From: CAWACP01 sp963832965
GTDB taxonomy: Bacteria > Acidobacteriota > Terriglobia > Bryobacterales > Bryobacteraceae
DNA length: 64,000 nt
Assembly (NCBI GenBank): GCA_963832965.1
Contig: CAWHVW010000004.1
Coordinates: 1-64,000 of the forward strand
Reading direction: 5' to 3'
Shown one piece after another: positions 16,645 to 25,954 of the stretch. The position numbers and the translations under genes were made by a program. Each line of letters begins with the position of its first letter. Within the stretch, counting starts at the first letter, position 1. The notes below the pieces were generated by a model. It was not told the origin of the DNA. It saw only the letters and a list, made by a program, of their open reading frames with translations, and searched no databases.

Positions 16645-17199
16645 TCACGCCGCTTCCAGCAGGCGTTGCGCGTGCCTCTGAATGTCGGCGGGCCAGTCCC
16701 GGGTCAACTCGTCGAACCGCCCCCGGTTGCCCGCCCACAATGCCCGTGTGGCCTCCTCGTAGCCGGCGAAGTTCCCGGCCATCGCCGCCAGGAACCGGTC
16801 GGCCGCCTCCACCGCTTCGCGGGCGCGCTCTTGCGAGGGTTGCTGTCTTCGCTCCTCGTCGATCATCCGCCGCAGCGCCGCCGATGCCCCGTTCGGCTGT
16901 CGCGCCAGCCACTCCCAATGGCGCGGCAGCAGCGAAACTTCTCGCGCCACCACGCCCAGCTTCGGACGCCCCGGTCCGCTCTGCGGCGTCTTCGGCGGGA
17001 GCGCGCGCGCCAGCGCCTGCTTCAGAGTGCCGCGCAGGTCGAAATCGAATTGCCTGCCGCTCCGGTTTTCAAAAACAAGCACCAGCTCGCTGAGCTTCTG
17101 GTCAAACCTCGCCTTGAGAACAGGCAGCACCGCCTCCAGCGGTCCCGAGGCAATACAGGTCTCACCCACAAAGGCGGTATAAGTTCGTTCGTCCGTCAT
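16645..17199 (-). CDS. DUF2239 family protein
   Basis: 184 residues from ATG at 17199 (MTDERTYTAFVGETCIASGP); an upstream ATG at 17241 falls inside the inverted repeat. The N-terminal part contains LVFENRSGRQFDFDLRGTLK, typical of DUF2239. The central VVAREVSLLPRHWEWLARQP and C-terminal helices resemble the 'stick to LPRHWEWL..GGASAALRRL' block of the family. Function unknown. Divergent from padR across a perfect 14-bp inverted repeat, so possibly co-regulated. Confidence 0.85.
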   Translation of the reverse strand: MTDERTYTAFVGETCIASGPLEAVLPVLKARFDQKLSELVLVFENRSGRQFDFDLRGTLKQALARALPPKTPQSGPGRPKLGVVAREVSLLPRHWEWLARQPNGASAALRRMIDEERRQQPSQERAREAVEAADRFLAAMAGNFAGYEEATRALWAGNRGRFDELTRDWPADIQRHAQRLLEAA

Positions 17200-17205
17200 G
17201 TCTCT

Positions 17206-17253
17206 AATTTTACCCGGATAAAATCGAATGTGCAATATCATCCGGGTAAAATT
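17206..17253. promoter_or_regulatory. Perfect 14-bp inverted repeat, probable operator
   Basis: AATTTTACCCGGAT at 17206-17219 and ATCCGGGTAAAATT at 17240-17253, centred between the divergent DUF2239 and padR genes. A 20-bp loop separates the arms; in the arms' A/T-rich context this looks like a pair of half sites for a dimeric regulator, most simply PadR itself. Confidence 0.65.
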
Positions 17254-17260
17254 ATGTCTA

Positions 17261-17290
17261 TTGACAGCCCGAAACCGCCTCGTTCATACT
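17261..17290 (+). promoter_or_regulatory. Putative padR promoter
   Basis: TTGACA at 17261-17266, 18-bp spacer, CATACT at 17285-17290, followed by a TGGAG ribosome-binding site at 17296-17300 and ATG at 17307. It sits directly beside the inverted-repeat operator. Confidence 0.55.
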
Positions 17291-17306
17291 CCTGTTGGAG
17301 TTCAAC

Positions 17307-17645
17307 ATGAATGAACGCAAAGCAGCCCTCCTCCTCGGCAGCCTGGACCTGATGGTGTTGAAGACCCTCGCGTCGCTCGGCAAATTGCATGGATACGGCA
17401 TCGCCCGGCGCATCGAGCAGATGAGCGAAGGCGCGCTCTATCTGAACCAGGGCACCATCTATCCGGCCCTGGTTCGCCTGGAACAACGCGGCTGGATCGG
17501 CGCCGAATGGGGCATTTCGGAGAACAACCGCCGCGCGCGCTACTACGCCATCACCGAAGCCGGCCGCAAGCATCTCAGCGACGAGGTCGAAAACTGGGCG
17601 TTTGCCACGGGCATCGTGAATCGCGTGCTGGAGCAGGAATCATGA
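17307..17645 (+). CDS. PadR-family transcriptional regulator
   Basis: 112 residues from ATG at 17307 (MNERKAALLLGSLDLMVLKT). Winged-helix core with SLGKLHGYGIARRIEQMSEG, LYLNQGTIYPALVRLEQRGW and RARYYAITEAGRKHL, the conserved PadR/YqjI pattern. This short type commonly sits next to, and represses, MacB-like permease genes in Acidobacteria. Its stop overlaps the start of the permease gene (ATGA). Confidence 0.92.
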   Translation: MNERKAALLLGSLDLMVLKTLASLGKLHGYGIARRIEQMSEGALYLNQGTIYPALVRLEQRGWIGAEWGISENNRRARYYAITEAGRKHLSDEVENWAFATGIVNRVLEQES

Positions 17646-20269
17646 AGCGCCTGATGGCCATGTTTGCGAAGCGGCGGGTCGCCCAGGAGCTGGACGACGA
17701 ACTGCGCACGCACCAGGAACTGCTGGCCGCCGATCTCATGCGCCAGGGAATGACCGCGGAAGAGGCGCATCGCGCCGCGCGGCGCAGCATGGGGAATCTC
17801 TCCGGGATGAAGGAGGAGTATCGCGACGCGCGCGGCCTGCCCCTGCTCGAGACCCTGCTCCAGAATCTGCGCTACGCCGGACGCGTTCTCTGGAAGAGCC
17901 CCGGCTTCACGGCGGTGGCCATCTTCGCGCTCGCGCTGGGCATCGGCGCCAACACCGCCATCTACAGCCTGGCGGACGTGATGCTGCTGCGCCCGATGGA
18001 CATTCCGAATCTGGACCGGGTAATAAACGTGATCGGCACAACGCCGGACGGGCTGCGCCTGGCGGCCGCGAGCATGTCGCCCGGCGACTTCAACGATTTC
18101 CGCGAGCAATCGCGCTCGGTGGAGCATCTCGCTTCGTTTTACGAGCACGACGTGGACCTGACCGGCGGGGGCGAACCAGCGAAGGATCTGGCGGCGTACG
18201 TCACCACCGGCTTCTTCGAGGCCATGCAGGTGAAGCCGCGACTGGGCCGTTTATTTCATGCCGCGGAAGATTATTCGGGACTGCCGCGCGTGGCCGTGCT
18301 CAGCTTCCGGCTATGGCAGGAGCGGTTCGGAGGCGACCCCGGCGTGATCGGGAAAACGATCCGGTTGAACGGCGAGCCATACGAGATTAGCGGGGTCATG
18401 GGACGGGAATTTCAATACCCGCCGGCAGCGGGCCTGTGGGTGCCGATGATGCTGGGGCCGCCGGACCTGACCAGTCACGATGCGATGTTCCTGACCGCGG
18501 TGGGCCGCCTGCGTCCGGGTGTGACCATGGGCCAGGCCACGGCGGAGTTGAACCTGGTGGCGCGCGGGATCGCCCGGCGGAATCCGCGGAATCACGACCG
18601 GCGCGGCGCCAGGGCCGAGCCGATGGGCGACAACATCAACGGCAACGCGGTGCGGCCGATTATGACCATGCTGATGGGCGCGGCCGCCTTCGTTCTCTTG
18701 CTGGCGTCAGTGAACGTGGCTAATCTGCAATTGGCGAGGGTGTCGCTGCGGGCGCGAGAAATCGCGTTGCGGTTTGCCGTGGGCGCAAGCCGGTGGCGCA
18801 TAGTGGCGCAGTTTCTGACCGAAAGCGTGGTGCTAAGTCTGGCTGGCGCCGCCGCCGGCGTGCTGTTCGCGTGGTGGGCGACGAACGCGCTGCGGGGAAT
18901 GGTGCCCGGCGAGGTGTGGCGGTTCATCCCCGGGTGGCAGCGGCTGGGAATCAACGCGCACGCTCTGTTGTTCACGCTGGCCGTGGGGATGGCGGCGGGC
19001 ATCGTCTCCGGGATCGCGCCGGCCTTGCTTGCCTCGCGCACCCATTTGGAGCAAGCGCTCAAGGAGGGCGGGCGTGGGACATCGGGCGGTGGGCGCCGGC
19101 ATAGGACGCGCAATGTTTTCGTGACGGCGCAGATCGTGCTGGCCATGGTCCTGCTGGTGGGTGCGGAAATGATGGTAAAGGGACTGCGCGTGGTCACCGA
19201 ACCCGCGGCCAACCTGGATCCGGCGCAAGCGCTGGCCATGCGGATCACGCTTCCGGGCGGGCAGTATTCCGGCGACACCAGACAGCGGAACTTCGAGCAA
19301 CGCGTGCTGGATGGCGTGAGCGTTTTGCCGGGCGCCAGGTCGGTCGCGCTGATTCGCGATTTACCCTACACCGATTACCACATGAGCGGAACCATTCTCA
19401 TTGCCGGACGTGGGCAGGACCATGGCGTGCTGGTTGAAGACGAGAGCATCACTCCGTTGTACTTTCAAACGATGCGTATGCAGATTTTAGCGGGGCGCGC
19501 CTTCACGGGCCAGGATCTCGAAAATGGCCGCGGAGTGGCCATCGTCAGCGAGTCTCTGGTGCGCCGTGAATTCCCGAATGAGGACCCGCTGGGCAGGCAG
19601 ATCCGGTTCGCGCCAGCGGAGGCCGGGCACTCGTGGCTGACCATCGTGGGCGTGGCCAGCGATATTCGCAGCGATCCATTCGACCGGGGCTTTCGCGACA
19701 CGTTGTATCGGCCGATCCGGCAGATGCCCACGAATCAATTCTGCGTGCTGGTGCGGGCCGCGGACGCGGGCGGAATGGCGGCCCCCGTGCTGACGGCGAT
19801 TCATTCCATTGACGCCGAGCTGCCGGTTTACAATGTGATGACCCTGGAGAGGGTTTTCGGGTTGAAGGTGTCGCCGGTGCGGCTGATCGCTTCGCTGATG
19901 GGATCGTTCGGCCTGCTTGCGCTGATTCTGTCCAGCGTCGGGGTGTACAGCATCATGGCGCACTCGGTGTCGGAGCGCAAACGCGAGATCGGCGTGCGCG
20001 TGGCCATCGGCGCGGAGACCTCGACAGTGGTGTGGATGTTCATCCGCCAGAGCCTGACGCTGGCCGCGCTGGGGATGGCCATCGGTGGACCCGCGGCCTT
20101 TGGCTTCGCGCACCTGCTGGAGGGGCTGTTCTTCGGCGTGAGCGCATCCGATGCGGCAGTGTTCACCATAGCCGTGCTGGTGATCACCTCGGCGGCGGCG
20201 CTGGCCAGCTATTCGGCGGCGCGCCGCGCGGCGGGCATCGACCCGGTGGCCACGCTGCGCGAGGAGTGA
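17642..20269 (+). CDS. ADOP-family MacB-like permease (FtsX domains)
   Basis: 875 residues from ATG at 17642. A cytoplasmic prefix (about 1-65; FAKRRVAQELDDELRTHQE) precedes two MacB-like halves. Each half has a periplasmic core and FtsX-type membrane segments: TM1 PGFTAVAIFALALGIGANTA, later FVLLLASVNVANLQLARVSL, and the terminal half SFGLLALILSSVGVYSIMAH and GVRVAIGAET. This is the 'acidobacterial duplicated orphan permease' layout, lacking its own ATPase. Substrate unknown. Translated with padR (4-bp overlap). The separate adaptor/ATPase pair at 14337-16516 lacks a permease, but nothing shows the two work together. Confidence 0.9.
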   Translation: MKRLMAMFAKRRVAQELDDELRTHQELLAADLMRQGMTAEEAHRAARRSMGNLSGMKEEYRDARGLPLLETLLQNLRYAGRVLWKSPGFTAVAIFALALGIGANTAIYSLADVMLLRPMDIPNLDRVINVIGTTPDGLRLAAASMSPGDFNDFREQSRSVEHLASFYEHDVDLTGGGEPAKDLAAYVTTGFFEAMQVKPRLGRLFHAAEDYSGLPRVAVLSFRLWQERFGGDPGVIGKTIRLNGEPYEISGVMGREFQYPPAAGLWVPMMLGPPDLTSHDAMFLTAVGRLRPGVTMGQATAELNLVARGIARRNPRNHDRRGARAEPMGDNINGNAVRPIMTMLMGAAAFVLLLASVNVANLQLARVSLRAREIALRFAVGASRWRIVAQFLTESVVLSLAGAAAGVLFAWWATNALRGMVPGEVWRFIPGWQRLGINAHALLFTLAVGMAAGIVSGIAPALLASRTHLEQALKEGGRGTSGGGRRHRTRNVFVTAQIVLAMVLLVGAEMMVKGLRVVTEPAANLDPAQALAMRITLPGGQYSGDTRQRNFEQRVLDGVSVLPGARSVALIRDLPYTDYHMSGTILIAGRGQDHGVLVEDESITPLYFQTMRMQILAGRAFTGQDLENGRGVAIVSESLVRREFPNEDPLGRQIRFAPAEAGHSWLTIVGVASDIRSDPFDRGFRDTLYRPIRQMPTNQFCVLVRAADAGGMAAPVLTAIHSIDAELPVYNVMTLERVFGLKVSPVRLIASLMGSFGLLALILSSVGVYSIMAHSVSERKREIGVRVAIGAETSTVVWMFIRQSLTLAALGMAIGGPAAFGFAHLLEGLFFGVSASDAAVFTIAVLVITSAAALASYSAARRAAGIDPVATLREE

Positions 20270-20360
20270 CCGGGGCCGGGCTCGAACGGGTTGACAGCGC
20301 GAGCCGGCGCCAGCCAGGATGAAGTCAGGCTCTACCCCGCGAAGGAGAGGAGAAGAGGCG

Positions 20361-20621
20361 TTGACTATCGAGCTGAAACCGGAGCACCAGAAAATGATTG
20401 ACCAGGCGATCCGGTCAGGAGCGTATCATGATCCCGGCGAGGTACTGGATCAGGCGTTCGAGATCATCCGTGAACAGCTTCACTGGGAAGACTGGCTGAC
20501 GGAGCAGCGTGAAGCGGTCGCTGCACAAATCGCCGCCGGCTTCTCCCAGGCAGCGCGCGGCGAGATGCTCGACGGTGAGGAGGCGCTGGGGATGCTACGC
20601 CGGCGCCGCGCCGAAGGCTGA
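20361..20621 (+). CDS. ParD-like antitoxin
   Basis: 86 residues from TTG at 20361 (MTIELKPEHQKMIDQAIRSG), downstream of a GGAG-rich ribosome-binding region; ATG at 20319 is a less likely start. An N-terminal ribbon-helix-helix segment with AYHDPGEVLDQAFEIIREQL matches ParD/CopG antitoxins. The remainder is an acidic toxin-binding tail. The ParE-like toxin gene starts 11 bp downstream. Would bind the partner toxin and repress its own promoter. Confidence 0.8.
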   Translation: MTIELKPEHQKMIDQAIRSGAYHDPGEVLDQAFEIIREQLHWEDWLTEQREAVAAQIAAGFSQAARGEMLDGEEALGMLRRRRAEG

Positions 20622-20631
20622 AAATGCCCGG

Positions 20632-20967
20632 ATGAGGGCGCTCTTTCAGCTCACCACCCTTGCGGCAGAAGACCTTGATCGTATTTGGTGGTTTATTGCA
20701 ACAGATAGTACTGACGCCGCCGACCGGGTGGAGGAGGAGATCGCAAGCACCTGCCGGAGGCTCGCCGGACACCCCTTGATAGGACACTCTCGTCCGGATG
20801 TCACACCGCTTCCGGTACGGTTCTGGACAATTCCCAAATATCCGAGTTACGTGATCGTGTACCGCCCGGAAACGAAACCGCTGCAGGTGATAGCCATTCC
20901 GCACGGAAAGAGGCACGCGGAGAATATGTTGAAGAGTCGGCTGCCGGGCAAATCGACGCCTGGGTGA
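20632..20967 (+). CDS. ParE/RelE-family toxin
   Basis: 111 residues from ATG at 20632 (MRALFQLTTLAAEDLDRIWW). LTTLAAEDLDRIWWFIA is the first helix pair, VEEEIASTCRRLAGHPLIGH the second, and RFWTIPKYPSYVIVYRPETK the core sheet, with a terminal IPHGKRHAENML. This is the ParE pattern (gyrase-targeting), not RelE ribosome-dependent cleavage, but sequence alone cannot fix the target. Paired with the ParD-like gene upstream. Confidence 0.85.
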   Translation: MRALFQLTTLAAEDLDRIWWFIATDSTDAADRVEEEIASTCRRLAGHPLIGHSRPDVTPLPVRFWTIPKYPSYVIVYRPETKPLQVIAIPHGKRHAENMLKSRLPGKSTPG

Positions 20968-20995
20968 CACCGCAACACGGCTTTCGAGCGCGGCC

Positions 20996-22012
20996 TTACG
21001 GCAGGCTGATCTTGCCCAGGATTTTCGCTCGCGCCGCACCGGTGGCCGTGGGAAGGTTGCCTGGCCGGCGATGCCACGTCTCATGGGCCAGCAGCGCGAA
21101 GAGCATCGCTTCCTTGGCGTCGATATCCACTCCCACCTCCGCGGACGTCATCAGGCGTGGTCTGAGCGTGGCGCGCAGGCGTTCCATCAGCCAGAGGTTG
21201 TGCGCTCCGCCTCCGGACACGATAACTTCCCCGGTCGCCGGGTATCGCTCCACTGCCTGGGCGATGGTGCGCACGGTAAGCTCCGCCGCCGTCGTGATGT
21301 CGATTCCGGTCCGCTCGACAAACTCGCGTCCATACTGCTCGCGCCCAGCCGTCTTCGGCGGCGGTTGGCCGTAGTAGGGGTCGCGCAGGAGTTCGGCCAG
21401 CAGTGGCTCATTCACCCGGCCCCCTCGCGCCAGCGCGCCAGCGCGATCAAACGGCGGCGCCAGAGCGTCCATCACCATGTTGCCCGGGCCCGTGTCGAAG
21501 GCCACGACATCGCTCGCCTCCGCCCATGCGGGAATCACGGTGATGTTGGCGATGCCGCCGATGTTCAGGGCGATGCGATGAAGCGTGGGGTGGCGAAACA
21601 AACGATAGTCGAGAAATGGGACCAGTGGCGCGCCCCGGCCCCCCGCTGCCATGTCGGCCACGCGAAAATCCGCCACCACCGGCTTGCCCGTCCGCTGGGC
21701 GATCACCGCTGCCTCGCCGATCTGCAGCGTGGAATCCCGGTGATGGAAAATTGTCTGGCCGTGCGACCCAATCAGTTCCACGGTGTCCAGCGGAAAGGTA
21801 TGGATCAACGCATCGGCGAATAACTCGCCAAGGACGAAGTTGAGGCGCGAGATCTCGCTGGCGTCCGAGATTCCGAGGATCGCCTCCCGCACGTCGCGCG
21901 GATACGGCACGGTAGCCGAGGCCACCAGCGCAATGGACTCCTCGCCGATATCGCAAACCGCGACGTCGATGCCATCCACCGATGTGCCGCTAATGAGACC
22001 GGCGACCCTCAA
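20996..22012 (-). CDS. anmK: Anhydro-N-acetylmuramic acid kinase
   Basis: 338 residues. The N-terminal phosphate-binding loop LISGTSVDGIDVAVCDI is the AnmK hallmark. NIGGIANITVIP, FDTGPGNMVMDAL and VSGGGAHNLWLMERL are the other conserved blocks of this ASKHA-fold kinase. It phosphorylates 1,6-anhydro-MurNAc while opening the anhydro ring during cell-wall recycling. Translation is coupled to mutS (ATGA overlap at 22009-22012). Length is close to the family's usual 360-370 residues. Confidence 0.95.
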   Translation of the reverse strand: MRVAGLISGTSVDGIDVAVCDIGEESIALVASATVPYPRDVREAILGISDASEISRLNFVLGELFADALIHTFPLDTVELIGSHGQTIFHHRDSTLQIGEAAVIAQRTGKPVVADFRVADMAAGGRGAPLVPFLDYRLFRHPTLHRIALNIGGIANITVIPAWAEASDVVAFDTGPGNMVMDALAPPFDRAGALARGGRVNEPLLAELLRDPYYGQPPPKTAGREQYGREFVERTGIDITTAAELTVRTIAQAVERYPATGEVIVSGGGAHNLWLMERLRATLRPRLMTSAEVGVDIDAKEAMLFALLAHETWHRRPGNLPTATGAARAKILGKISLP

Positions 22013-24591
22013 TCTCCCCTCTTCAATTCCTTCTGCAAATCATTCAACAATTGCAGAGCCTCAATGGGCCGCAGCTCGTCAATTTTGACGCCGCGAATGC
22101 GTTCGGCGATTTGCCAGTTCACCGGTTCGAATAACTGGATCTGCAGGCTCGCGCCAGCGCGCGGCGCCAGCTCTTCGGTAACCGCCTGCTCCGATTTTTC
22201 ATGCAGCGCGAGAATCCCGCGCGCGCGCTCGATCACGTTCAGGGGCAGGCCGGCCAGCCGCGCCACCTCAATGCCGTAACTGCGATCGGCGCGGCCAGGC
22301 TCCACGCGGCGCAGGAAAATCACCTGGTCGCCGGCCTCCTTCACCGAAACATGAAGATTGCGCACCCCGTCGAGCTGGTCGGCCAACTCGGTCAGCTCAT
22401 GGTAGTGCGTGGCGAAAAGCGTCTTGGCGCGGATGCGCCGGTGAATGTGCTCGATCACCGCCCACGCCAGCGCAAGGCCGTCGTAGGTGGATGTGCCGCG
22501 GCCGATCTCATCCAGCACGATCAGGCTGCGCGCCGTGGCCGTGTTCAAAATCACCGCGGTCTCCGTCATCTCCACCATAAAAGTAGACCGGCCGCGGGCC
22601 AGATTGTCGGAAGCGCCGATGCGCGTGAAAACACGGTCGACAATGGGCAGCACGGCGGAGTCAGCGGGCACAAACGAACCCATCTGCGCCAGGATGACGA
22701 TGAGCGCGGCCTGCCGCAGATACGTGGATTTGCCGCCCATGTTCGGGCCAGTGATCACGGCGATGAATTCGGTTTCCGATTTCAGGTAGAGGTCGTTGGG
22801 GATGAAGCGGGCGGCTTCGCGCGCCGCCAGCGTCTCGATCACCGGATGCCGGCCGCCGATCACGCGCATCTCGTCCGCCTCTGAAAACGAGGGCCGCGTG
22901 TAGCGATGGCGCGCGGCAATTTCGGAGAGCGTGGTGGTCACGTCCAGCTCGGCGATTGCCGCCGCGGTGGCCCGAATGCGGCCCGCCAGCGACGCTGCAA
23001 ATCCGCGAATTTCCTGGAATATCTGCCGCTCCAGCGTGAGCATCTTGTCCTCGGCGTCAAGGATCTTGCCTTCCAGCTCCTTCAGCTCCGGGGTCGTGAA
23101 ACGCTCGGCGTTCACCAGCGTCTGCTTGCGCTCGTAATCAGGCGGCGCCAGATGCAGATTGGCCTTGGAGATTTCAATGTAATATCCGAAGACATTGTTG
23201 AAACGAACTTTCAGGGACTGGATGCCCGTGCGCGCCCGCTCGCGCGCTTCAATCCGCGCGATGTATTGTTTGCTGTTCCGGCTGATGTCGCGTAACTGGT
23301 CCAGTTCGGCGTGGTAGCCGTCGCGAATGGTTCCTCCGTCGGCCAGATTCGCGGGCGGCTCTTCCGCGATGGCGGTGAGGATGCGGTCGCGCAGCTCCGG
23401 GATCTCATCGAGTTCGCCGCGCAAGCGGGAGATCCGCTCGCTGTACAGTCCCGCGGCGTGCGCAACCAGCGAGGGCACCGCGGCCAGAGAGCGCCCCAGC
23501 GCCAGCAGCTCGCGCGGGCCGGCGGTCCCCAGCGTCAGCTTCGCGGTCAGGCGTTCGAGATCCAGAATGCTTGCCAGCGCCTTGCGCAGTTCGGCGCGCG
23601 CAATGGTAGTGGCCAGCGCTTCCTCCACCGCGTCGAGACGCTGGCGAATCTCTTCGCGATCCACGCAGGGCCGAAGCAGGCGATGCCGTAGCAGCCGCCC
23701 TCCCATGCCCGTGCACGTTTCATCGAGCACGCTGATCAACGTAGCCTCGTGCTTTTCGCCAACGAACAACGGCTCCAGCAGTTCCAGGTTGCGCACGGTT
23801 GAGGCGTCCAGCACCATGGATTCGCCGCGGTCATACCAGGCGGGACGCTCCAGATGATCGAGCGCGGATTTCTGCGTGTCGCGCAGATAGTGCAATACCG
23901 CCCCGGCCGCGGCCACCGCCAGAGGGCGCCCCGCCAGACCGCATCCCTCCAGCGTGAGCAGGCGGAAATGATCGCGCAGAGCGGCCTCGCCGTAATCGAA
24001 GCCGAAAACCCAGTCTTCCATCGTGGTGCGGAACCCCGGAAGGCCATCGAGTTTCTCGGGCGTCAGCACCTCACGAACATTCAGGTTTTCCAGCGCGGCC
24101 GCGACGTCGGCGAAGTCCATTTCCGTGGTGCGGAATTCGCCCGTGGAGATATCCACGTGGGCCACGCCCGCTCGGGCGCCCTGCTGTGCCACCGCTGCCA
24201 GGTAGTTGTTCTCATGCGAGCGCAGCAGCGCGGGTTCCGTGGCCGTCCCCGGCGTAACCACGCGGGTGATTTCGCGGCGCACCAGCTTTTTCGCCGCGCT
24301 GGGCGCTTCCATCTGATCGCAGATGGCCACGCGGTAGCCTTTCTGGATCAGGCGCGCGATATAGCCTTCCGCCGCGTGATAAGGAACCCCGCACATGGGG
24401 ATGGCCTGGCCCTTTTCCTTGTTGCGGGACGTGAGCGTGATCTCGAGTTCGCGCGCCGCGGTGACGGCGTCGTCGTAGAAGAGTTCGTAGAAATCACCAA
24501 GGCGAAACAGCAGCAATGCCTGCGGCGCCTGTTGTTTCACCGCGTGGTATTGCCGCATCAGCGGCGTGGAAGCGTCACCGGACAATTTCAC
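22009..24591 (-). CDS. mutS: DNA mismatch repair protein MutS
   Basis: 860 residues. The N-terminal mismatch-binding domain starts TPLMRQYHAVKQQAPQALLL and contains the GDFYELF element (Phe-X-Glu-like FYE). Walker A GPNMGGKST (about 615-623), Walker B LIVLDEIGRGTSTYDG and the TLFATHYHEL loop belong to the ATPase domain. Length is normal for MutS1. It recognises base mismatches and recruits MutL. A dispersed repeat lies 12 bp upstream of the ATG, in its leader region. The preceding gene, gdhA, ends 52 bp upstream. Confidence 0.97.
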   Translation of the reverse strand: MKLSGDASTPLMRQYHAVKQQAPQALLLFRLGDFYELFYDDAVTAARELEITLTSRNKEKGQAIPMCGVPYHAAEGYIARLIQKGYRVAICDQMEAPSAAKKLVRREITRVVTPGTATEPALLRSHENNYLAAVAQQGARAGVAHVDISTGEFRTTEMDFADVAAALENLNVREVLTPEKLDGLPGFRTTMEDWVFGFDYGEAALRDHFRLLTLEGCGLAGRPLAVAAAGAVLHYLRDTQKSALDHLERPAWYDRGESMVLDASTVRNLELLEPLFVGEKHEATLISVLDETCTGMGGRLLRHRLLRPCVDREEIRQRLDAVEEALATTIARAELRKALASILDLERLTAKLTLGTAGPRELLALGRSLAAVPSLVAHAAGLYSERISRLRGELDEIPELRDRILTAIAEEPPANLADGGTIRDGYHAELDQLRDISRNSKQYIARIEARERARTGIQSLKVRFNNVFGYYIEISKANLHLAPPDYERKQTLVNAERFTTPELKELEGKILDAEDKMLTLERQIFQEIRGFAASLAGRIRATAAAIAELDVTTTLSEIAARHRYTRPSFSEADEMRVIGGRHPVIETLAAREAARFIPNDLYLKSETEFIAVITGPNMGGKSTYLRQAALIVILAQMGSFVPADSAVLPIVDRVFTRIGASDNLARGRSTFMVEMTETAVILNTATARSLIVLDEIGRGTSTYDGLALAWAVIEHIHRRIRAKTLFATHYHELTELADQLDGVRNLHVSVKEAGDQVIFLRRVEPGRADRSYGIEVARLAGLPLNVIERARGILALHEKSEQAVTEELAPRAGASLQIQLFEPVNWQIAERIRGVKIDELRPIEALQLLNDLQKELKRGD

Positions 24592-24602
24592 CTGCCCCGA
24601 CT

Positions 24603-24628
24603 ACCGCACCGCGACAGTCATGGAGCGG
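24603..24628 (-). repeat. Dispersed 26-28-bp element, copy 3
   Basis: ACCGCACCGCGACAGTCATG then GAGCGG on the + strand. It lies between gdhA and mutS, only 12 bp upstream of the mutS start, so it would be part of the mutS leader. Confidence 0.8.
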
Positions 24629-24642
24629 ACCGTGATACATCG

Positions 24643-25917
24643 CTACGCGTACAACCCGCGCTTGCGGATGGCGAAAGCCACGCGATCCAGCGCCACCATG
24701 TACGCGGCAATGCGGTTGTTCACATTGTGCTTCTCGGCGTACGTTACGATGTCGCCGAAGCTGCTCACCATAATCTCTTCCAGACGCTCGTTCACCTGTT
24801 TCTCGTTCCAGAAGTAGCCCTGGCGGTCCTGCACCCATTCAAAATAAGACACGGTTACGCCGCCCGCATTCGCCAGAATGTCCGGAATCACGAAAATGCC
24901 CTTGTCGGCAAGGATGCGGTCGGCCTCGTGAGTGGTGGGGCCATTGGCGCCCTCGCACAGAATCCTTGTGTTCAGCCGCCCCGCGTTGTGGCTGGTAATC
25001 ACGTTTTCCTTCGCCGCCGGCAGCAGCACGTCGCAATTGAGATACATCGCTTCGTCCTTGTCCATGTCTTCGCCTTCCGCGAAGCCCAGGATGGAACCGG
25101 TGTCATGGCGATGTTTCATCAGCGCGGCGATGTCCAGTCCGTTCGAGTTGTACACCGCGCCGTCCCATTCGATGATCGCCACGATGCGAAACCCGGCCGC
25201 GGCCATCAGCTTGGCCGCCATGCCCCCCACGTTGCCGAAGCCCTGAATCACCACTCGCGTGTTCGCCGGCTGAAGACCGAAGCGCCGCAGTGCCTCCAGC
25301 GCCACGAACATGCATCCGCGCCCGGTAGCCTCGGGCCGCCCCCGCGATCCGCCCAAATCGAGCGGCTTGCCGGTCACCACCGCGGTAGTGGTGTGCCGGT
25401 GGTGCATGGAGTACGTGTCCATGATCCACGCCATGGTTTGCTCGTTGGTGTTCATATCGGGCGCGGGCACGTCGCGCTCCGGCCCCAGAATATCCATGAT
25501 CCCCGCCGTGTAGCGCCGGGTCAGCCGTTCCAACTCGCTCTCCGAGAGCACCGCCGGATCGCAGATGATGCCGCCCTTGCCGCCGCCAAACGGAATATTC
25601 ACCACCGCGCACTTCCACGTCATCCACGCGGCCAGCGCCCGTACTTCGTCAAGGTTGACATCGGGAGCGTAGCGGATGCCGCCTTTGGCCGGGCCGCGGG
25701 CGATGGAGTGCTGCACGCGGTAGCCGGTGAACACCTCGATGCGGCCGTCGTCCAGCAGCACCGGAATGTGTACCGTCAGTTCGAGAGCGGAGGTGCGCAG
25801 AACTTTCTGCAGGCCCTCGTCGAGACCGAGCCGGTCGGCCGCCTCGTCAAATCTTGCCGCCGCGGCGAGCCATGGATTGGTTTCGTTCGCCAGAGACGGA
25901 GCCGCTTCCACGATCAT
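24643..25917 (-). CDS. gdhA: Glutamate dehydrogenase (Glu/Leu/Phe/Val family)
   Basis: 424 residues. The dinucleotide domain contains IQGFGNVGGMAAKLMAAAG. The catalytic Lys region is GPAKGGIRYAPDVNLDEV, with WMTWKCAVVNIPFGGGKGGI carrying the second conserved Lys. Length and spacing fit hexameric NAD(P)-dependent glutamate dehydrogenases (about 420 residues). It interconverts glutamate with 2-oxoglutarate and ammonia. The next gene upstream, hpnD, lies beyond the palindromic array. Confidence 0.93.
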   Translation of the reverse strand: MIVEAAPSLANETNPWLAAAARFDEAADRLGLDEGLQKVLRTSALELTVHIPVLLDDGRIEVFTGYRVQHSIARGPAKGGIRYAPDVNLDEVRALAAWMTWKCAVVNIPFGGGKGGIICDPAVLSESELERLTRRYTAGIMDILGPERDVPAPDMNTNEQTMAWIMDTYSMHHRHTTTAVVTGKPLDLGGSRGRPEATGRGCMFVALEALRRFGLQPANTRVVIQGFGNVGGMAAKLMAAAGFRIVAIIEWDGAVYNSNGLDIAALMKHRHDTGSILGFAEGEDMDKDEAMYLNCDVLLPAAKENVITSHNAGRLNTRILCEGANGPTTHEADRILADKGIFVIPDILANAGGVTVSYFEWVQDRQGYFWNEKQVNERLEEIMVSSFGDIVTYAEKHNVNNRIAAYMVALDRVAFAIRKRGLYA

Positions 25918-25954
25918 GGTGAGCCTCCGTGTCCATTGTATGCGAGGGCTTCAA

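Noticed and set aside
15080..16918. N-terminal extension of the adaptor gene from ATG at 16918
   Set aside because: The first 134 residues lack family similarity and overlap the DUF2239 gene; the signal anchor starts at GTG 16516.
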